From NCBI RefSeq assembly GCF_041103235.1, contig NZ_JBGCUN010000001.1:2728001-2792000 (forward strand): a stretch of DNA of 64,000 bases. Direction: 5' to 3'. The stretch's first letter is position 1; each line of letters opens with the position of its first letter. The position numbers and the translations under genes are program-made. The notes beneath the pieces were generated by a model. It was not told where the DNA came from, searched no databases, and saw only the letters and a program-made list of their open reading frames with translations. This document shows positions 54,785 through 64,000 of the stretch, one piece after another. This DNA comes from Yoonia sp. R2331 (GTDB taxonomy: Bacteria; Pseudomonadota; Alphaproteobacteria; Rhodobacterales; Rhodobacteraceae).

Positions 54785-55867
54785 ATGACAGTCACATCCG
54801 AAAGCGAACTGGCCGCAGCGATCCGCGATGCCACAGGCCCCCTGCGTATTCAGGGCGGCGGCACCCGGCCCATTGGCCGCCCTGTGGTGGGCGAGGTCCT
54901 GTCAACCCGCGGGCTGACCGGGATCACGCTTTACGACCCCGGCGCGCTGACCATCGTGGTCAAGACCGGAACGCCGGTGGAGGAGGTCGAAGCGGCACTG
55001 GCCAAAGAAGGTCAACGCCTCGCCTTTGAACCAATGGACCACCGCATGTTGCTCGGCACCGACGGAACACCGACCATCGGTGGCGTCGTGGCGGGCAATA
55101 TCTCTGGCCCGCGTCGGATTGCCGTGGGGGCCTGCCGTGATTTCATGCTTGGGGTCACCTTCGTCGATGGCAGCGGCACGCTGGTCAAAAACGGCGGGCG
55201 GGTGATGAAGAACGTCACCGGGTATGATCTGGTCAAGCTGATGTGCGGGTCATACGGCACCCTCGGCGTAATGACCGAAGTGGCATTAAAGGTGCTGCCG
55301 GTTGCATCGGCCGAGACGACTTTGACAATCACCGGCCTTGATCCTGACCAAGCCGTCGGGGCGATGTCTGCAGCGCTTGGTTCACCCTTTGACGTCAACG
55401 GTGTGGCCCATGACGGGCAAGATACGCTCTTCCGGTTGGAAGGGTTTTCTGAATCCGTCACATACCGCACGGCGGAATTGACCAAACACCTTGCCCCCTT
55501 TGGTACGGCCACACCGATTGACGACAGCGCCGCGCGCTGGCGCGCCATCCGGGACGTGGACGTCCTGGCCGGTGCCTCAGGCGATATCTGGCGGCTATCG
55601 GTCAAACCGACCGACGCCCCCGGCATTCTGGAGGCCATCAAGCCATCCGCTGCGCTTCTGGACTGGGGCGGCGGGCTGATCTGGCTGGCGATTCCCCCCG
55701 GCACCGACGTGCGCAGCGCCATCGCACAGGGCCACGCCACGCTGATCCGCGGCACGACCCACGGCCCTGCCTTCCACCCCGAACCGGCCCCCGTCGCGGC
55801 CATCACCCAAGGCCTGCGCGACCGGTTCGATCCGCGCGGCATCCTGAACCCCGGATTGATGACCTGA
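54785..55867 (+). CDS. glcE: Glycolate oxidase FAD-binding subunit GlcE
   Basis: The product has 360 residues. It has the N-terminal half of the FAD-binding fold with IQGGGTRPIGRP, and GGVVAGNISGPRR with KNVTGYDLVKLMCGSYGTLG, the GlcE signature. It lacks the full oxidase C-terminal domain, as usual. It is thought to pair with GlcD in the membrane complex. The start follows AAAGAAAGATC, a weak SD. Stop shares one base with the glcF start. Confidence 0.94.
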   Translation: MTVTSESELAAAIRDATGPLRIQGGGTRPIGRPVVGEVLSTRGLTGITLYDPGALTIVVKTGTPVEEVEAALAKEGQRLAFEPMDHRMLLGTDGTPTIGGVVAGNISGPRRIAVGACRDFMLGVTFVDGSGTLVKNGGRVMKNVTGYDLVKLMCGSYGTLGVMTEVALKVLPVASAETTLTITGLDPDQAVGAMSAALGSPFDVNGVAHDGQDTLFRLEGFSESVTYRTAELTKHLAPFGTATPIDDSAARWRAIRDVDVLAGASGDIWRLSVKPTDAPGILEAIKPSAALLDWGGGLIWLAIPPGTDVRSAIAQGHATLIRGTTHGPAFHPEPAPVAAITQGLRDRFDPRGILNPGLMT

Positions 55868-57249
55868 TGCAGACCCATTTCACCTCAGACCAACTCAAAG
55901 ACCCCGGCACTGCCCGTGCCAACGAAATCCTGCGCGCCTGCGTTCACTGCGGGTTTTGCACTGCCACCTGCCCCACCTATCAGGTGCTGGGCGATGAACT
56001 CGACAGCCCGCGCGGTCGCATCTACCTGATCAAGGACATGCTCGAAAATGAGCGTAAGCCAGATGAAAAAACCGTTAAGCACATTGACCGCTGTTTGTCC
56101 TGTCTGGCCTGCATGACCACCTGCCCTTCGGGCGTGCATTACATGCATCTGGTCGATCACGCGCGGGCCTATATCGAAAAACACTATGATCGCCCGTGGT
56201 CAGACCGGGCCCTGCGCTGGGTGCTGGCCCGGATCCTGCCCTATCCGATGCGGTTCCGGATCGCACTGCTGGGGGCCAAGATCGGGCGACCCTTTGCCCG
56301 GTTCATGCCCGATGCCCGCCTGCGCGCGATGCTGGAAATGGCGCCCAAACACATCCCCCCCGTCAGCCGAAATGACGACCCACAGACCTTTGAGGTGCCA
56401 GACGCAAAGATGCGTGTGGTCCTGATGACCGGCTGCGCCCAGCGCGCGCTCAACACCGATATCAACGACGCTACAATCCGGCTGATGACCCGACTTGGGG
56501 CCGAGGTTGTGATCCCCGAAGGTCAGGGCTGCTGCGGTGCTTTGACCCACCACATGGGCAAGGAAAACGAAAGCCACGCCACTGCGGCCAGGAACATTCG
56601 GGCATGGGCGCGCGAGATTGACAAAGGGTTAAGCGCGATCGTGATCAACACCTCTGGTTGTGGCACAACTGTTAAGGATTATGGCCATATGTTTCGCAAT
56701 GATCCGGAACTTTCTGCAGATGCGGCAAGGGTTTCGGCCATTGCAAAGGATATCTCGGAAGTGTTGCTCGAACTCACCACCGTCACGACGGTTAACGGAT
56801 CGCAAGACTCTGACGTGCATGGACTGTGCATTGGTTCTGCATCAGTTGTGCATGATTTTTCTGACGTGAACGTGGCATACCACGCGGCCTGCTCGCTCCA
56901 GCACGGTCAGCAAGTAAAATCTGCACCAAAGGACCTTTTGCGCGCTGCGGGCTTTACTGTCTTGGAACCGGCAGACAGTCATTTGTGCTGCGGGTCTGCG
57001 GGGACTTACAACCTGATGCAGCCCGAGATTTCCAAACAGCTCAAGACTAGAAAAGTGCAAACGCTAGAAGCGCTTAGCCCTGACATTATCGCGGCTGGCA
57101 ACATCGGGTGCATGATGCAGATTGGCGGTGCGACGGACGTGCCTATCGTCCACACGGTCGAGCTTTTGGATTGGGCGACGGGCGGGCCAAAGCCTCCCGC
57201 ATTGTCGGCCAACGCAAATGCCACACCTGCCGTGCCAATCCTGCGTTAA
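55867..57249 (+). CDS. glcF: Glycolate oxidase iron-sulfur subunit GlcF
   Basis: The product has 460 residues, within the usual range. Two ferredoxin-type [4Fe-4S] motifs are intact: C25-C28-C31-C35 and C76-C79-C82-C86. Two CCG domains follow (GCCGALTHHMG and LCCGSAGTYNL), as in heterodisulfide-reductase-like proteins. It carries electrons from the flavin subunits to quinone. A segment around residues 300-340 is less typical and may be a small insertion. Confidence 0.94.
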   Translation: MQTHFTSDQLKDPGTARANEILRACVHCGFCTATCPTYQVLGDELDSPRGRIYLIKDMLENERKPDEKTVKHIDRCLSCLACMTTCPSGVHYMHLVDHARAYIEKHYDRPWSDRALRWVLARILPYPMRFRIALLGAKIGRPFARFMPDARLRAMLEMAPKHIPPVSRNDDPQTFEVPDAKMRVVLMTGCAQRALNTDINDATIRLMTRLGAEVVIPEGQGCCGALTHHMGKENESHATAARNIRAWAREIDKGLSAIVINTSGCGTTVKDYGHMFRNDPELSADAARVSAIAKDISEVLLELTTVTTVNGSQDSDVHGLCIGSASVVHDFSDVNVAYHAACSLQHGQQVKSAPKDLLRAAGFTVLEPADSHLCCGSAGTYNLMQPEISKQLKTRKVQTLEALSPDIIAAGNIGCMMQIGGATDVPIVHTVELLDWATGGPKPPALSANANATPAVPILR

Positions 57250-57306
57250 CGCCTTAATATTGCCCTAACAGCGCACTAGGCTCGCCCCCGATCTATCGGA
57301 GCATCC

Positions 57307-58122
57307 ATGCGTTATTTTATTGTCTTTGCGTCACTTTTTCTGGGTCTGGCAACCCAGGCCCTTGCGCAGATTGCGGATGAAACACCGCTTGTCACGCTTG
57401 AAACTGGCGAGGCATCGCGCGGTTGGGAAGGTGTCGGGCGGTTGGACATCGACGGCACCGGCTTTTGCACCGCCGCCCTGATCGAGGAACGGCTGATTCT
57501 CACTGCCGCCCATTGTGTGTATGGCCAAAATGGCCGTTTGCTGCCCGCAGAGGCGTTTCAATTCAACGCAGGGCTGCGCGGCGGCCGGGCAGAGGCGACA
57601 CGGGGCGTTAACCGTTTGGTCGCGCACCCCGAGTATATTTTCACAGGCAAAACCGGACGCGCCGGCGGTGTCGCAATGGACATCGCCGTCCTCGAACTTG
57701 ACCGCTCCATCCGCCTGACCCGCGTGCAGCCTTTTGACGTCGCCGCTGACCCGCGCCGCGGCGACCAGATCGGCGTTGTGTCCTATGGTCGGGGCCGCGC
57801 GAACGCCGCAAGTCTGCAAGAAGTGTGCAGCGTCATGGGGCGTCAATCAGGCGTGTTGATCATGACCTGCGACATCGAACCGGGGTCGAGCGGCGCGCCG
57901 GTATTTACGCTTGAAAACGGCAAACCGCGCATCGTCTCGGTCGTGTCTTCCATGTCCAGTCTGGGCGAAAGAGAGGTCTCGCTTGGCACCTCCCTCAACG
58001 AACCGTTGCAAGAGCTTTTGCGCCACTTTGCCAGCGTCGGCCCGGCCAAACCGGGCGGGTCGCAACGGCTGATCCAGATGGGTGAACGCAACGACACCGG
58101 TGCGAAATTCGTCCGGCCTTAA
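57307..58122 (+). CDS. Trypsin-like serine protease (S1)
   Basis: The product has 271 residues with a signal peptide ending near ALAQIA (about 20). The catalytic triad is H69 (LTAAHC), D125 (MDIAVLE) and S195 (PGSSGAPVF). Two likely disulfides are C54-C70 and C174-C188, so it acts outside the cytoplasm. There is no PDZ domain, so it is a simple secreted or periplasmic peptidase. The RpoH-like promoter of hsp20 copy 2 begins 4 bases after its stop. Confidence 0.92.
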   Translation: MRYFIVFASLFLGLATQALAQIADETPLVTLETGEASRGWEGVGRLDIDGTGFCTAALIEERLILTAAHCVYGQNGRLLPAEAFQFNAGLRGGRAEATRGVNRLVAHPEYIFTGKTGRAGGVAMDIAVLELDRSIRLTRVQPFDVAADPRRGDQIGVVSYGRGRANAASLQEVCSVMGRQSGVLIMTCDIEPGSSGAPVFTLENGKPRIVSVVSSMSSLGEREVSLGTSLNEPLQELLRHFASVGPAKPGGSQRLIQMGERNDTGAKFVRP

Positions 58123-58126
58123 GGGT

Positions 58127-58154
58127 CTTGAAACCGCAAAATCGCTCCCCAAAT
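58127..58154 (+). promoter_or_regulatory. RpoH-type heat-shock promoter of hsp20 copy 2
   Basis: CTTGAAA, 13 bases, then CCCCAAAT matches the sigma-32 consensus CTTGAAA-N13-CCCCATNT at all but one defined position. In the short form it is CTTG-N17-CCCAAAT. It leaves a leader of about 95 bases before the ATG. Confidence 0.75.
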
Positions 58155-58254
58155 AATGACTATCGGAACGCCGGGAACCGGGTTTCGACAAAACCGGCCT
58201 GTCCCCAATGGGAAGGCTAAACAACTGTTATCGCTTGATAAAGGATGACCTGAT

Positions 58255-58722
58255 ATGCGTAGTTTTGATCTGACACCACTTTACCGTGCCACCGTTGGCT
58301 TTGACCAAATTGCCGACCTGATGGACCGGGCGCTGGCCTCTGACGTGGGCAACTCCAGCTACCCCCCTTACAACATCGAAAAGACCAGCGAAGATGGCTG
58401 GCGCATTTCGATTGCCGTTGCTGGTTTCAGCGACGAAGACCTGTCCATCGAAGTCAAGGATCGCGCCCTGATCGTCACCGCCCGCAAAGCGGAAGACACA
58501 GAAGAGCGGACCTACCTGCACCGTGGCATCGCCAACCGCGCGTTCGAACGCCGCTTCACCCTTGCCGATCACGTACAGGTCACAGGGGCGGCCCATGAAA
58601 ACGGCATGCTCCACATCGATCTGGTGCGCGAAGTGCCCGAAGCGCTGAAACCGCGCCGCATTACGATTGCAAAATCGACACCAAAACAGGCCGATGTGAT
58701 TGAGGCCGATAAGGTCAACTAG
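58255..58722 (+). CDS. Small heat-shock protein (Hsp20/alpha-crystallin), copy 2
   Basis: The product has 155 residues. It starts MRSFDLTPLYRATVGFDQIADLM and the alpha-crystallin domain runs about 35-135, with YPPYNIEKTSEDGW, AVAGFSDEDLSIEV and LHRGIANRAFERRFTL. The arrangement is that of IbpA-like proteins. AAAGGA is 9 bases before the ATG. It has its own heat-shock promoter and a textbook terminator, so it is monocistronic. It is distinct in sequence from copy 1 at 14439. Confidence 0.95.
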   Translation: MRSFDLTPLYRATVGFDQIADLMDRALASDVGNSSYPPYNIEKTSEDGWRISIAVAGFSDEDLSIEVKDRALIVTARKAEDTEERTYLHRGIANRAFERRFTLADHVQVTGAAHENGMLHIDLVREVPEALKPRRITIAKSTPKQADVIEADKVN

Positions 58723-58748
58723 ACCTCTTACAGCTTCAAATTGCGATT

Positions 58749-58773
58749 GGGCGGGGCTTTCCCCGCCCTTTTT
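58749..58773 (+). terminator. Rho-independent terminator of hsp20 copy 2
   Basis: GGGCGGGG pairs perfectly with CCCCGCCC over loop CTTT, followed by five T residues. Confidence 0.97.
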
Positions 58774-59375
58774 CATGCCCGGCGCGGCACAAAGGCGCGG
58801 TAAATCACGGGCAGATTTGCCATGATGATGAATGCGCTCAGCGCGATCTTGGACATGCTCTCCATCGTGCCTTCGATCAGCACCGCATGTGCCACGGTTC
58901 CCCCAACAATAACCGCCGCCAAGCCCGCATGCAGCCGCCGCCACGCCTTTGGCCGAAATTTCCGACGCAGCAGCGCCACCAACGCGCTGGCGAACACCGC
59001 CCACATCGCGATCGCCCCCCAGACCCCAAAGGGTGTGGGCGATGCAAACAGCAACACGTCAATGACATCAGGTGGGCTGGTGATCCAAAGCCCCGCGATA
59101 TGCGCCAGAACCGCCAACAACAGCAGCACACCCGTAACCCGATGCATCCGCCGCCCCGTGATCCCCTGAAACCCCGGCAGATGCCCGGCGATCAACACCG
59201 GCTGCACCAGAAGCAGCGTCATCCCGATGATCCCGGCAAAGCCTGCCGCGATATAGATCGGCTGCCGCCACGCCAACAACGGACTGGTTGCCGCCAGCGC
59301 AAGCGGGACAATCAAAAAGCACAGAAAAACGAACCAAATCTGAAGGTTATACCCTCTGCCGTCCGCCTTGGTCAC
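58773..59375 (-). CDS. Ferric-reductase-like transmembrane protein
   Basis: The product has 200 residues with six likely helices. His residues that could hold haem lie in helices: H78 in RMHRVTG, H91 in VLAHIAGL, H147 in RRLHAGLAAV and H161 in TVAHAVLI. This is the YedZ/ferric-reductase fold that moves electrons across the membrane without FAD or NAD domains of its own. The start is GTG overlapping the upstream stop (GTGA). Its partner is the dioxygenase-like gene, not a methionine sulfoxide reductase. Confidence 0.82.
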   Translation of the reverse strand: MTKADGRGYNLQIWFVFLCFLIVPLALAATSPLLAWRQPIYIAAGFAGIIGMTLLLVQPVLIAGHLPGFQGITGRRMHRVTGVLLLLAVLAHIAGLWITSPPDVIDVLLFASPTPFGVWGAIAMWAVFASALVALLRRKFRPKAWRRLHAGLAAVIVGGTVAHAVLIEGTMESMSKIALSAFIIMANLPVIYRAFVPRRA

Positions 59376-59857
59376 AACGTGGCAAGCACGAAATCGGCGT
59401 TCAGTGAGGTATCGCTTGAGCTTGCCAGCAGGGGCCGCAAAAACACCGTTTCAAACCCGTCCGCCTCAGATGCCAAATGCCCATGAGCCTGGCCAAAAGC
59501 GGGCACGATCTGCGGCATATCCATGCGGAAAACGCCCTGCGCATCGGTCAGGGTGGCCCCATGGCTATGCGCGTCGCGCTCATGCCCTTCGGTCGTATGC
59601 GCCCAGATCTGAATGCGCACGCCCTGCAGCGGTGCACCATCACCCGCACGGCGCACCGTGCCCGTCATCATGAAACCACCGCCGCCAATCCGCTCTACAA
59701 TCGGGGCGCCGGGGCGATAGTTATTGGCCCCACCGCGCATTGACGGGGTCGGGGCAAGTGACTGCGCCTGCGCGGGCGACAAAAGACCGGTGGCAAAGCT
59801 GGCGCTCGCGGCAGCGGTCGCGATAAAGCGGCGGCGGGAGGCTCTGAATTTTGTCAT
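59372..59857 (-). CDS. Small exported intradiol-dioxygenase-like protein
   Basis: The product has 161 residues. A Tat-type signal (ASRRRFIATAAASASF) leads to a beta-sandwich with GAPLQGVRIQIWAHTTEG and TLTDAQGVFRMDMPQIVPAFGQAHGHLASEADG, as in protocatechuate-dioxygenase-like folds. It is shorter than true enzymes. One of the usual Tyr ligands is not evident, while His residues are plentiful, so catalysis is uncertain. AGGAG is 8 bases before the ATG. It is coupled to the haem-type membrane protein. Confidence 0.75.
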   Translation of the reverse strand: MTKFRASRRRFIATAAASASFATGLLSPAQAQSLAPTPSMRGGANNYRPGAPIVERIGGGGFMMTGTVRRAGDGAPLQGVRIQIWAHTTEGHERDAHSHGATLTDAQGVFRMDMPQIVPAFGQAHGHLASEADGFETVFLRPLLASSSDTSLNADFVLATL

Positions 59858-59975
59858 CTGCAATGCTCCTTTTGAAGTTAAACGCAAGGAAGCGCGGAAT
59901 TTGTCGGTGTTACCGTAAACCTAGTCCGATTTCTGCCAATTCCGATAGCTCACATGGTAGCACCACCGTCACAGA

Positions 59976-62771
59976 TCAGTGAGCTTGCGCCCAATTCGCC
60001 CCCTGTCCTGCATCCACAGACAGCTTCACATCCAGTTTCACGGCAGGGTCGGACGTGTTCTCCATCACATCCCGTGCGGTGCCAATCAGATCGTCAACAG
60101 CGCCCTTTTCCACCTCAAAGAGCAGTTCATCATGCACCTGCAGCAGCATCTTCGCGGGCATCCCTGCAATCGCATCCGGCATCCGGATCATCGCCCGGCG
60201 GATCACGTCGGCGGCAGTTCCTTGGATCGGCGCATTGATCGCCGCGCGCTTGGCAAAGCCTGCATGCGGCCCCTTGGCGTTGATCTCTGGCGTGTTGATC
60301 CGCCGCCCAAACAGCGTCTGCACGTATCCATGCTCTTTGGCAAAGGCTACCGTGTCGTCCATGTAGGCGCGAATGCCGGGAAAACGTTCGAAGTAGCGGT
60401 CGATAAACCCCTGTGCTTCGGCCCGCGGAATGCGCAGATTGCGCGCTAGACCGAAACCGGAAATGCCGTAGATCACGCCGAAATTGATCGCCTTGGCCTG
60501 TCTGCGCACATCCGGGGTCATTTCTTCCAACGGGACGTTAAACATCTCGGACGCCGTCAAAGCATGGATATCCACACCATCCCGGAACGCCTGTTTCAAC
60601 TCTTCAATGCCCGCCACATGCGCCAAGATCCGTAGCTCAATCTGACTATAATCCAAGGACACCAGAACCTTGCCATCTTCCGCGACAAAGGCCTCTCTGA
60701 TCCGCCGGCCCTCTTCGCTGCGCACCGGGATGTTCTGCAAATTCGGATCAGTCGAGGCCAGCCGCCCCGTGTTCGCACCGGCGATAGAGTAAGAGGTGTG
60801 AACACGACCGGTCTCTGCGTTAATATGTTCTTGCAGCGCATCGGTATAAGTTGATTTCAGCTTCGACAGTTGCCGCCAATCCAGGATCAGCCCCGGGATT
60901 TCATGCTCTGTCGCCAAATCCTCCAGAATGTCAGCCCCGGTGGAATACGCGCCGGTCTTGCCCTTCTTTCCGCCGGGCAGCGCCAACTCATCAAACAGGA
61001 TTTCGCCCAATTGCTTAGGTGAACCGACGTTGAATTTCCGGCCCGCCTTGTCCTGAATTTCATCCTCCAGACCCGCCATCTTCTGGCTAAAGGCGTTGGA
61101 CATCCGCGACAGCGTATCGCGGTCCACCTTGATCCCCGCCATCTCCATCTCGGCCAGCACCGGGATCATGGGACGCTCAAGCGTTTCATACACCGTCGTA
61201 ACCTTGCGGGTATGCAGTTTCGGCTTCAGCAACTGCCACAGTCGCAGCGTGATATCCGCATCCTCAGCCGCATATTTCACCGCATCATCAACACCAACCC
61301 GGTCAAAGGTGATCGCTGATTTTCCGCTTCCCAACAATGGCTTAATCGGGATCGGCGTGTGCCCCAGATAGCGCTCTGACAGCAGGTCCATCCCGTGGTT
61401 ATGCTCGCCCGCGTGCATCGCATAAGACAGCAGCATCGTGTCATCGACAGGGGCCACGTTGACCCCCTGGCGCGCGAAAATCTTGGCGTCGTATTTCATG
61501 TTCTGCCCGATCTTCAGGACGCTCTCATCCTCCAGCACGGGCTTCAGCATCGCGAGACAATCCTCAAAGGGCATTTGCCCCTCGGCCAGTTCGTCAGAGC
61601 CGAACAAATCATCAGCACCACCCGCCTTGTGGGTCAGCGGGATGTAGCAGGCCTCTCCGGCCTCAACGCAAAGCGAGATGCCAACCAAATCGGCGCGCAT
61701 TTCGTTCAGCGCGGTCGTCTCGGTATCAATCGCCACATAGCCGCGTTCCCGGATACGGTCGATCCAGACCTGCAGTGCCACCGCATCGCGAACGCATTCA
61801 TAAAGCTCTGGATCAAAAGGTTTTTCTTCCGGTTGGGCCGCTTCTTCTGCTTGCGGGGCCGCTTCGATCACCGGGGGCTCAACACCTAACTTGTCGGCGA
61901 TCCGCTTGGTGACGGTCCGAAACTCCATCTCGGCCAAAAAAGCCATCAACGGATCAATCTCCGGGTCGCGGATTTCTAGGCTATCAAGGTCGAACGGCAG
62001 GTCCATCCCGCAATCCAACTGCACCAACTTCTTGGACAGCTCAATCTGCGCGCGATTGTCGATCAGGGTCTGTCGGCGCTTGGGTTGCTTGATCTCGGTC
62101 GCCCGGTCCAGCAAGCTTTCCAAGTCCCCATATTCATTAATCAAAAGTGCCGCCGTCTTGATCCCGATGCCTGGCGCACCTGGCACGTTGTCAACCGAAT
62201 CCCCTGCCAGCGCCTGCACATCCACGACGCGGTCAGGCCCAACACCAAATTTTTCGACGACACCGTCACTGTCGATCCGCTTGTTCTTCATTGGGTCCAA
62301 CATCTCGACCCCACCGCCAACAAGCTGCATCAGGTCCTTGTCTGAACTCAGGATCGTGACCCGCCCTCCGGCATCGCGGGCCTGATGGGCAAGCGTGGCG
62401 ATGATGTCATCCGCCTCGAACCCCTCAATCTCTTCGCAGGCAATGTTGAACGCCCGTGTCGCATCACGGGTCAGCGGAATTTGCGGGCGCAAATCCTCTG
62501 GCATCGCTTCGCGGTTCGCCTTGTATTGGTCATACATGTCATTGCGGAACGTATGGCTGCCCTTGTCAAAGATCACCGCAACATGGGTTGCAGCATCAGG
62601 GCCGGTGTTGCCCTCGATATAGCGCTGCAACATGTTCACAAAACCGCTGACGGCACCGACCGGTAAACCATCAGACTTGCGCGTCAAAGGTGGAAGGGCG
62701 TGATAAGCGCGAAAGATAAAGGCAGAGCCGTCAATCAGATGCAGATGGCAGCCTTTGCCGAAAGTTGTCAT
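59976..62771 (-). CDS. polA: DNA polymerase I
   Basis: The product has 931 residues with all three activities: 5'-3' exonuclease (about 1-290), 3'-5' proofreading exonuclease (about 330-520, with YVAIDTETTAL retaining the D-E pair) and the polymerase domain (about 550-931, with DYSQIELRILAHV and LLQVHDELLFEV). It fills gaps and removes RNA primers. The start at 62771 gives the normal N-terminus LHLIDGSAFIFRAYHA. Nothing is odd in it. Confidence 0.97.
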   Translation of the reverse strand: MTTFGKGCHLHLIDGSAFIFRAYHALPPLTRKSDGLPVGAVSGFVNMLQRYIEGNTGPDAATHVAVIFDKGSHTFRNDMYDQYKANREAMPEDLRPQIPLTRDATRAFNIACEEIEGFEADDIIATLAHQARDAGGRVTILSSDKDLMQLVGGGVEMLDPMKNKRIDSDGVVEKFGVGPDRVVDVQALAGDSVDNVPGAPGIGIKTAALLINEYGDLESLLDRATEIKQPKRRQTLIDNRAQIELSKKLVQLDCGMDLPFDLDSLEIRDPEIDPLMAFLAEMEFRTVTKRIADKLGVEPPVIEAAPQAEEAAQPEEKPFDPELYECVRDAVALQVWIDRIRERGYVAIDTETTALNEMRADLVGISLCVEAGEACYIPLTHKAGGADDLFGSDELAEGQMPFEDCLAMLKPVLEDESVLKIGQNMKYDAKIFARQGVNVAPVDDTMLLSYAMHAGEHNHGMDLLSERYLGHTPIPIKPLLGSGKSAITFDRVGVDDAVKYAAEDADITLRLWQLLKPKLHTRKVTTVYETLERPMIPVLAEMEMAGIKVDRDTLSRMSNAFSQKMAGLEDEIQDKAGRKFNVGSPKQLGEILFDELALPGGKKGKTGAYSTGADILEDLATEHEIPGLILDWRQLSKLKSTYTDALQEHINAETGRVHTSYSIAGANTGRLASTDPNLQNIPVRSEEGRRIREAFVAEDGKVLVSLDYSQIELRILAHVAGIEELKQAFRDGVDIHALTASEMFNVPLEEMTPDVRRQAKAINFGVIYGISGFGLARNLRIPRAEAQGFIDRYFERFPGIRAYMDDTVAFAKEHGYVQTLFGRRINTPEINAKGPHAGFAKRAAINAPIQGTAADVIRRAMIRMPDAIAGMPAKMLLQVHDELLFEVEKGAVDDLIGTARDVMENTSDPAVKLDVKLSVDAGQGANWAQAH

Positions 62772-62830
62772 CGCGTGTCCCCCTGATCGTCGCCCTTGGT
62801 TTTTGCCATGAACGCGGCTGGGGGGCCAGA

Positions 62831-63010
62831 TCAGACTTTGCCTTCAAAATCCTCATGGATATATTTCGCATCACAGTAAGGGCATTCGACCCAGCCGTGT
62901 TCCTTTGGCAGTTGCAACCAGACACGCGGGTGGCCCAATCCGCCCTCCCCACCATCGCAGGCAATACGCCAGTCTTTGACGATCTTGGTTTCCGGTGCGG
63001 GACGTGTCAT
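62831..63010 (-). CDS. Zinc-finger (CHCC, NDUFS6-like) protein
   Basis: The product has 59 residues. Ligands C18, H27, C43 and C46 lie in [17 protein letters not shown] and [12 protein letters not shown], the zf-CHCC pattern of the mitochondrial complex I subunit NDUFS6 and its alphaproteobacterial relatives. It could therefore be a small complex I factor. The longer frame to 63232 runs into the ABC gene and is unlikely. It lies 59 bases upstream of polA. Confidence 0.85.
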   Translation of the reverse strand: MTRPAPETKIVKDWRIACDGGEGGLGHPRVWLQLPKEHGWVECPYCDAKYIHEDFEGKV

Positions 63011-63096
63011 GGGTCGGCCTGTCTGTTGTCGCGGGTCTGATCCGCCATATCTCAGGCGCGACACTAATACGACCCTGTCCCGGTGGAAAGACGCCA

Positions 63097-64000
63097 ATGA
63101 CCGATCAAGCGCTGCAAATATCTGGCCTGACCAAGACCTACGCCGCCACTGGACGCGCCCCCGCCAAGGATGCGCTGAAAGGCGTTGATCTGGATATCCC
63201 GCGCGGGTCGATCTTTGGGCTTCTGGGGCCAAATGGAGCGGGCAAGTCCACGCTGATCAATATTCTGGCCGGGCTGGTCAACAAAACCGCTGGCAGCGTG
63301 GAAATCTGGGGCTTTGACCAGGATGTGAACCCGCGCCAAAGCCGCGCTGCCATCGGGATCATGCCGCAGGAACCCAACCTTGATCCTTTCTTCACACCCC
63401 GCGGATCACTTGATGTGCAGGCGGGGCTTTACGGCGTGCCCAAAGCGCAACGGCGTACCGATGAAATCCTTGAACTGATTGGTCTTTCCGACAAGGCAGA
63501 AGCTTACGCCCGCTCACTTTCCGGCGGCATGCGGCGGCGTTTGCTGCTGGGTAAGGCGTTAGTGCATGACCCCAACATTCTAGTGCTGGATGAACCAACA
63601 GCGGGTGTCGATATCGAATTGCGCAATATGCTGTGGGACAACGTCCGCGACCTGAACCGTGCGGGCAAAACGATCATTCTGACCACCCACTACCTCGAAG
63701 AGGCAGAGGCGATGTGCGACGAGATTGCGATCATCAATCATGGCGAGATGATCGTGCGTGACACAACATCCAATCTGCTCAGCACGCTGGATCAAAAGAC
63801 ACTTGTCATTACACCGACTCAAGCCGCCGATCTGCCCGTCCTGCCGGATGGCGCGTCGGGGCAAATCCGCTCTGATGGCACGCTTGCAATCACCTATGCC
63901 GCCAGCGCCACCCCGGCAGAGGCGATCCTATCCGCCATCCAAAGCGCCGGGATCAGCATCCGTGATGTCACAACCGAACAGCCGGACCTCGAAGACGTCT
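63097..64000 (+). CDS. ABC transporter ATP-binding protein (3' end outside window)
   Basis: At least 301 residues are visible with no stop before the edge. Walker A is GPNGAGKS (44-51), the signature is LSGGMRRR, Walker B is [10 protein letters not shown], and the switch His is in TTHYLEEAE. The C-terminal extension after 230 is typical of ABC-2-type exporters for drugs, lipids or polysaccharides. The permease should follow to the right. GGAAAG lies before the ATG. It is divergent from the zinc-finger gene. Confidence 0.93.
   Translation, partial: MTDQALQISGLTKTYAATGRAPAKDALKGVDLDIPRGSIFGLLGPNGAGKSTLINILAGLVNKTAGSVEIWGFDQDVNPRQSRAAIGIMPQEPNLDPFFTPRGSLDVQAGLYGVPKAQRRTDEILELIGLSDKAEAYARSLSGGMRRRLLLGKALVHDPNILVLDEPTAGVDIELRNMLWDNVRDLNRAGKTIILTTHYLEEAEAMCDEIAIINHGEMIVRDTTSNLLSTLDQKTLVITPTQAADLPVLPDGASGQIRSDGTLAITYAASATPAEAILSAIQSAGISIRDVTTEQPDLEDV

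Overview
The window looks like chromosomal DNA from an alphaproteobacterium of the Rhodobacterales (Roseobacter group). Codon use is GC-rich. The F1 ATP synthase genes form a separate atpHAGDC operon. Several small families common in this order occur together (DUF1150 beside Hsp20, DUF1127, DUF465, DUF1285, DUF2161, TIGR01459 HAD). Shine-Dalgarno (SD) sites are of the AGGAG type. I cannot fix the genus. No rRNA, tRNA, CRISPR array, prophage or transposase gene was seen.

Layout. 1-2.1 kb: a coiled-coil gene cut by the left edge and an L,D-transpeptidase. 2.3-5.2 kb: a tightly overlapping run of a DsbA-like protein, an SDR, an unknown protein and a P1 peptidase. 5.2-8.5 kb: a hydrolase, GabD and a membrane LytTR regulator. 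8.5-11.7 kb: a thioredoxin-like protein, an ECF sigma factor and a von Willebrand (YfbK-type) protein. 11.7-16.9 kb: a WYL regulator with a VOC protein, FabB, DUF1150-Hsp20 and PurEK. 17-20.5 kb: lipase, Nudix, EamA transporter and a glycine-amidinotransferase-like gene with a tiny downstream ORF. 20.6-23.3 kb: DUF1127 and GroESL with a CIRCE operator. 23.3-31 kb: mostly envelope or unknown proteins, the Mn pyrophosphatase and one lower-GC DUF7003-like gene. 31-37.4 kb: MaoC, RibF, YcgN, threonine aldolase, hydrolases, Prs and an H-type lectin. 37.5-42.5 kb: atpHAGDC. 42.7-44.1 kb: hydroxypyruvate isomerase and DUF1285. 44.1-51.7 kb: MoxR-DUF58-DUF4159-large membrane protein. 51.7-53.2 kb: UspA and DUF599. 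53.2-57.2 kb: glcDEF. 57.3-64 kb: a trypsin-like protease, a second Hsp20, a haem-type membrane protein with a small dioxygenase-like protein, PolA, a zinc finger and a truncated ABC ATPase.

How the genes fit together. GlcDEF oxidises glycolate, and a palindrome sits on its promoter. The F1 operon makes ATP. PurEK, Prs, RibF and FabB are core anabolism. GroESL, two Hsp20 genes and DUF1127 appear to share a heat-shock (RpoH-like) promoter pattern. MoxR-DUF58-DUF4159 forms one overlapping envelope-stress-type operon.

The most interesting leads are regulatory or very small. They are the shared heat-shock promoter pattern at four loci, twin TGAACATTGTTCA operators flanking a promoter, a 14-bp-period TGACA array before the VOC-WYL operon, a promoter-embedded palindrome before glcD, a 27-codon ORF stitched between DUF58 and DUF4159 genes by overlapping start and stop codons, and a 47-residue ORF behind the amidinotransferase. 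I found no convincing new defence or mobile system. All family names come from reading the translated sequence, without database searches.
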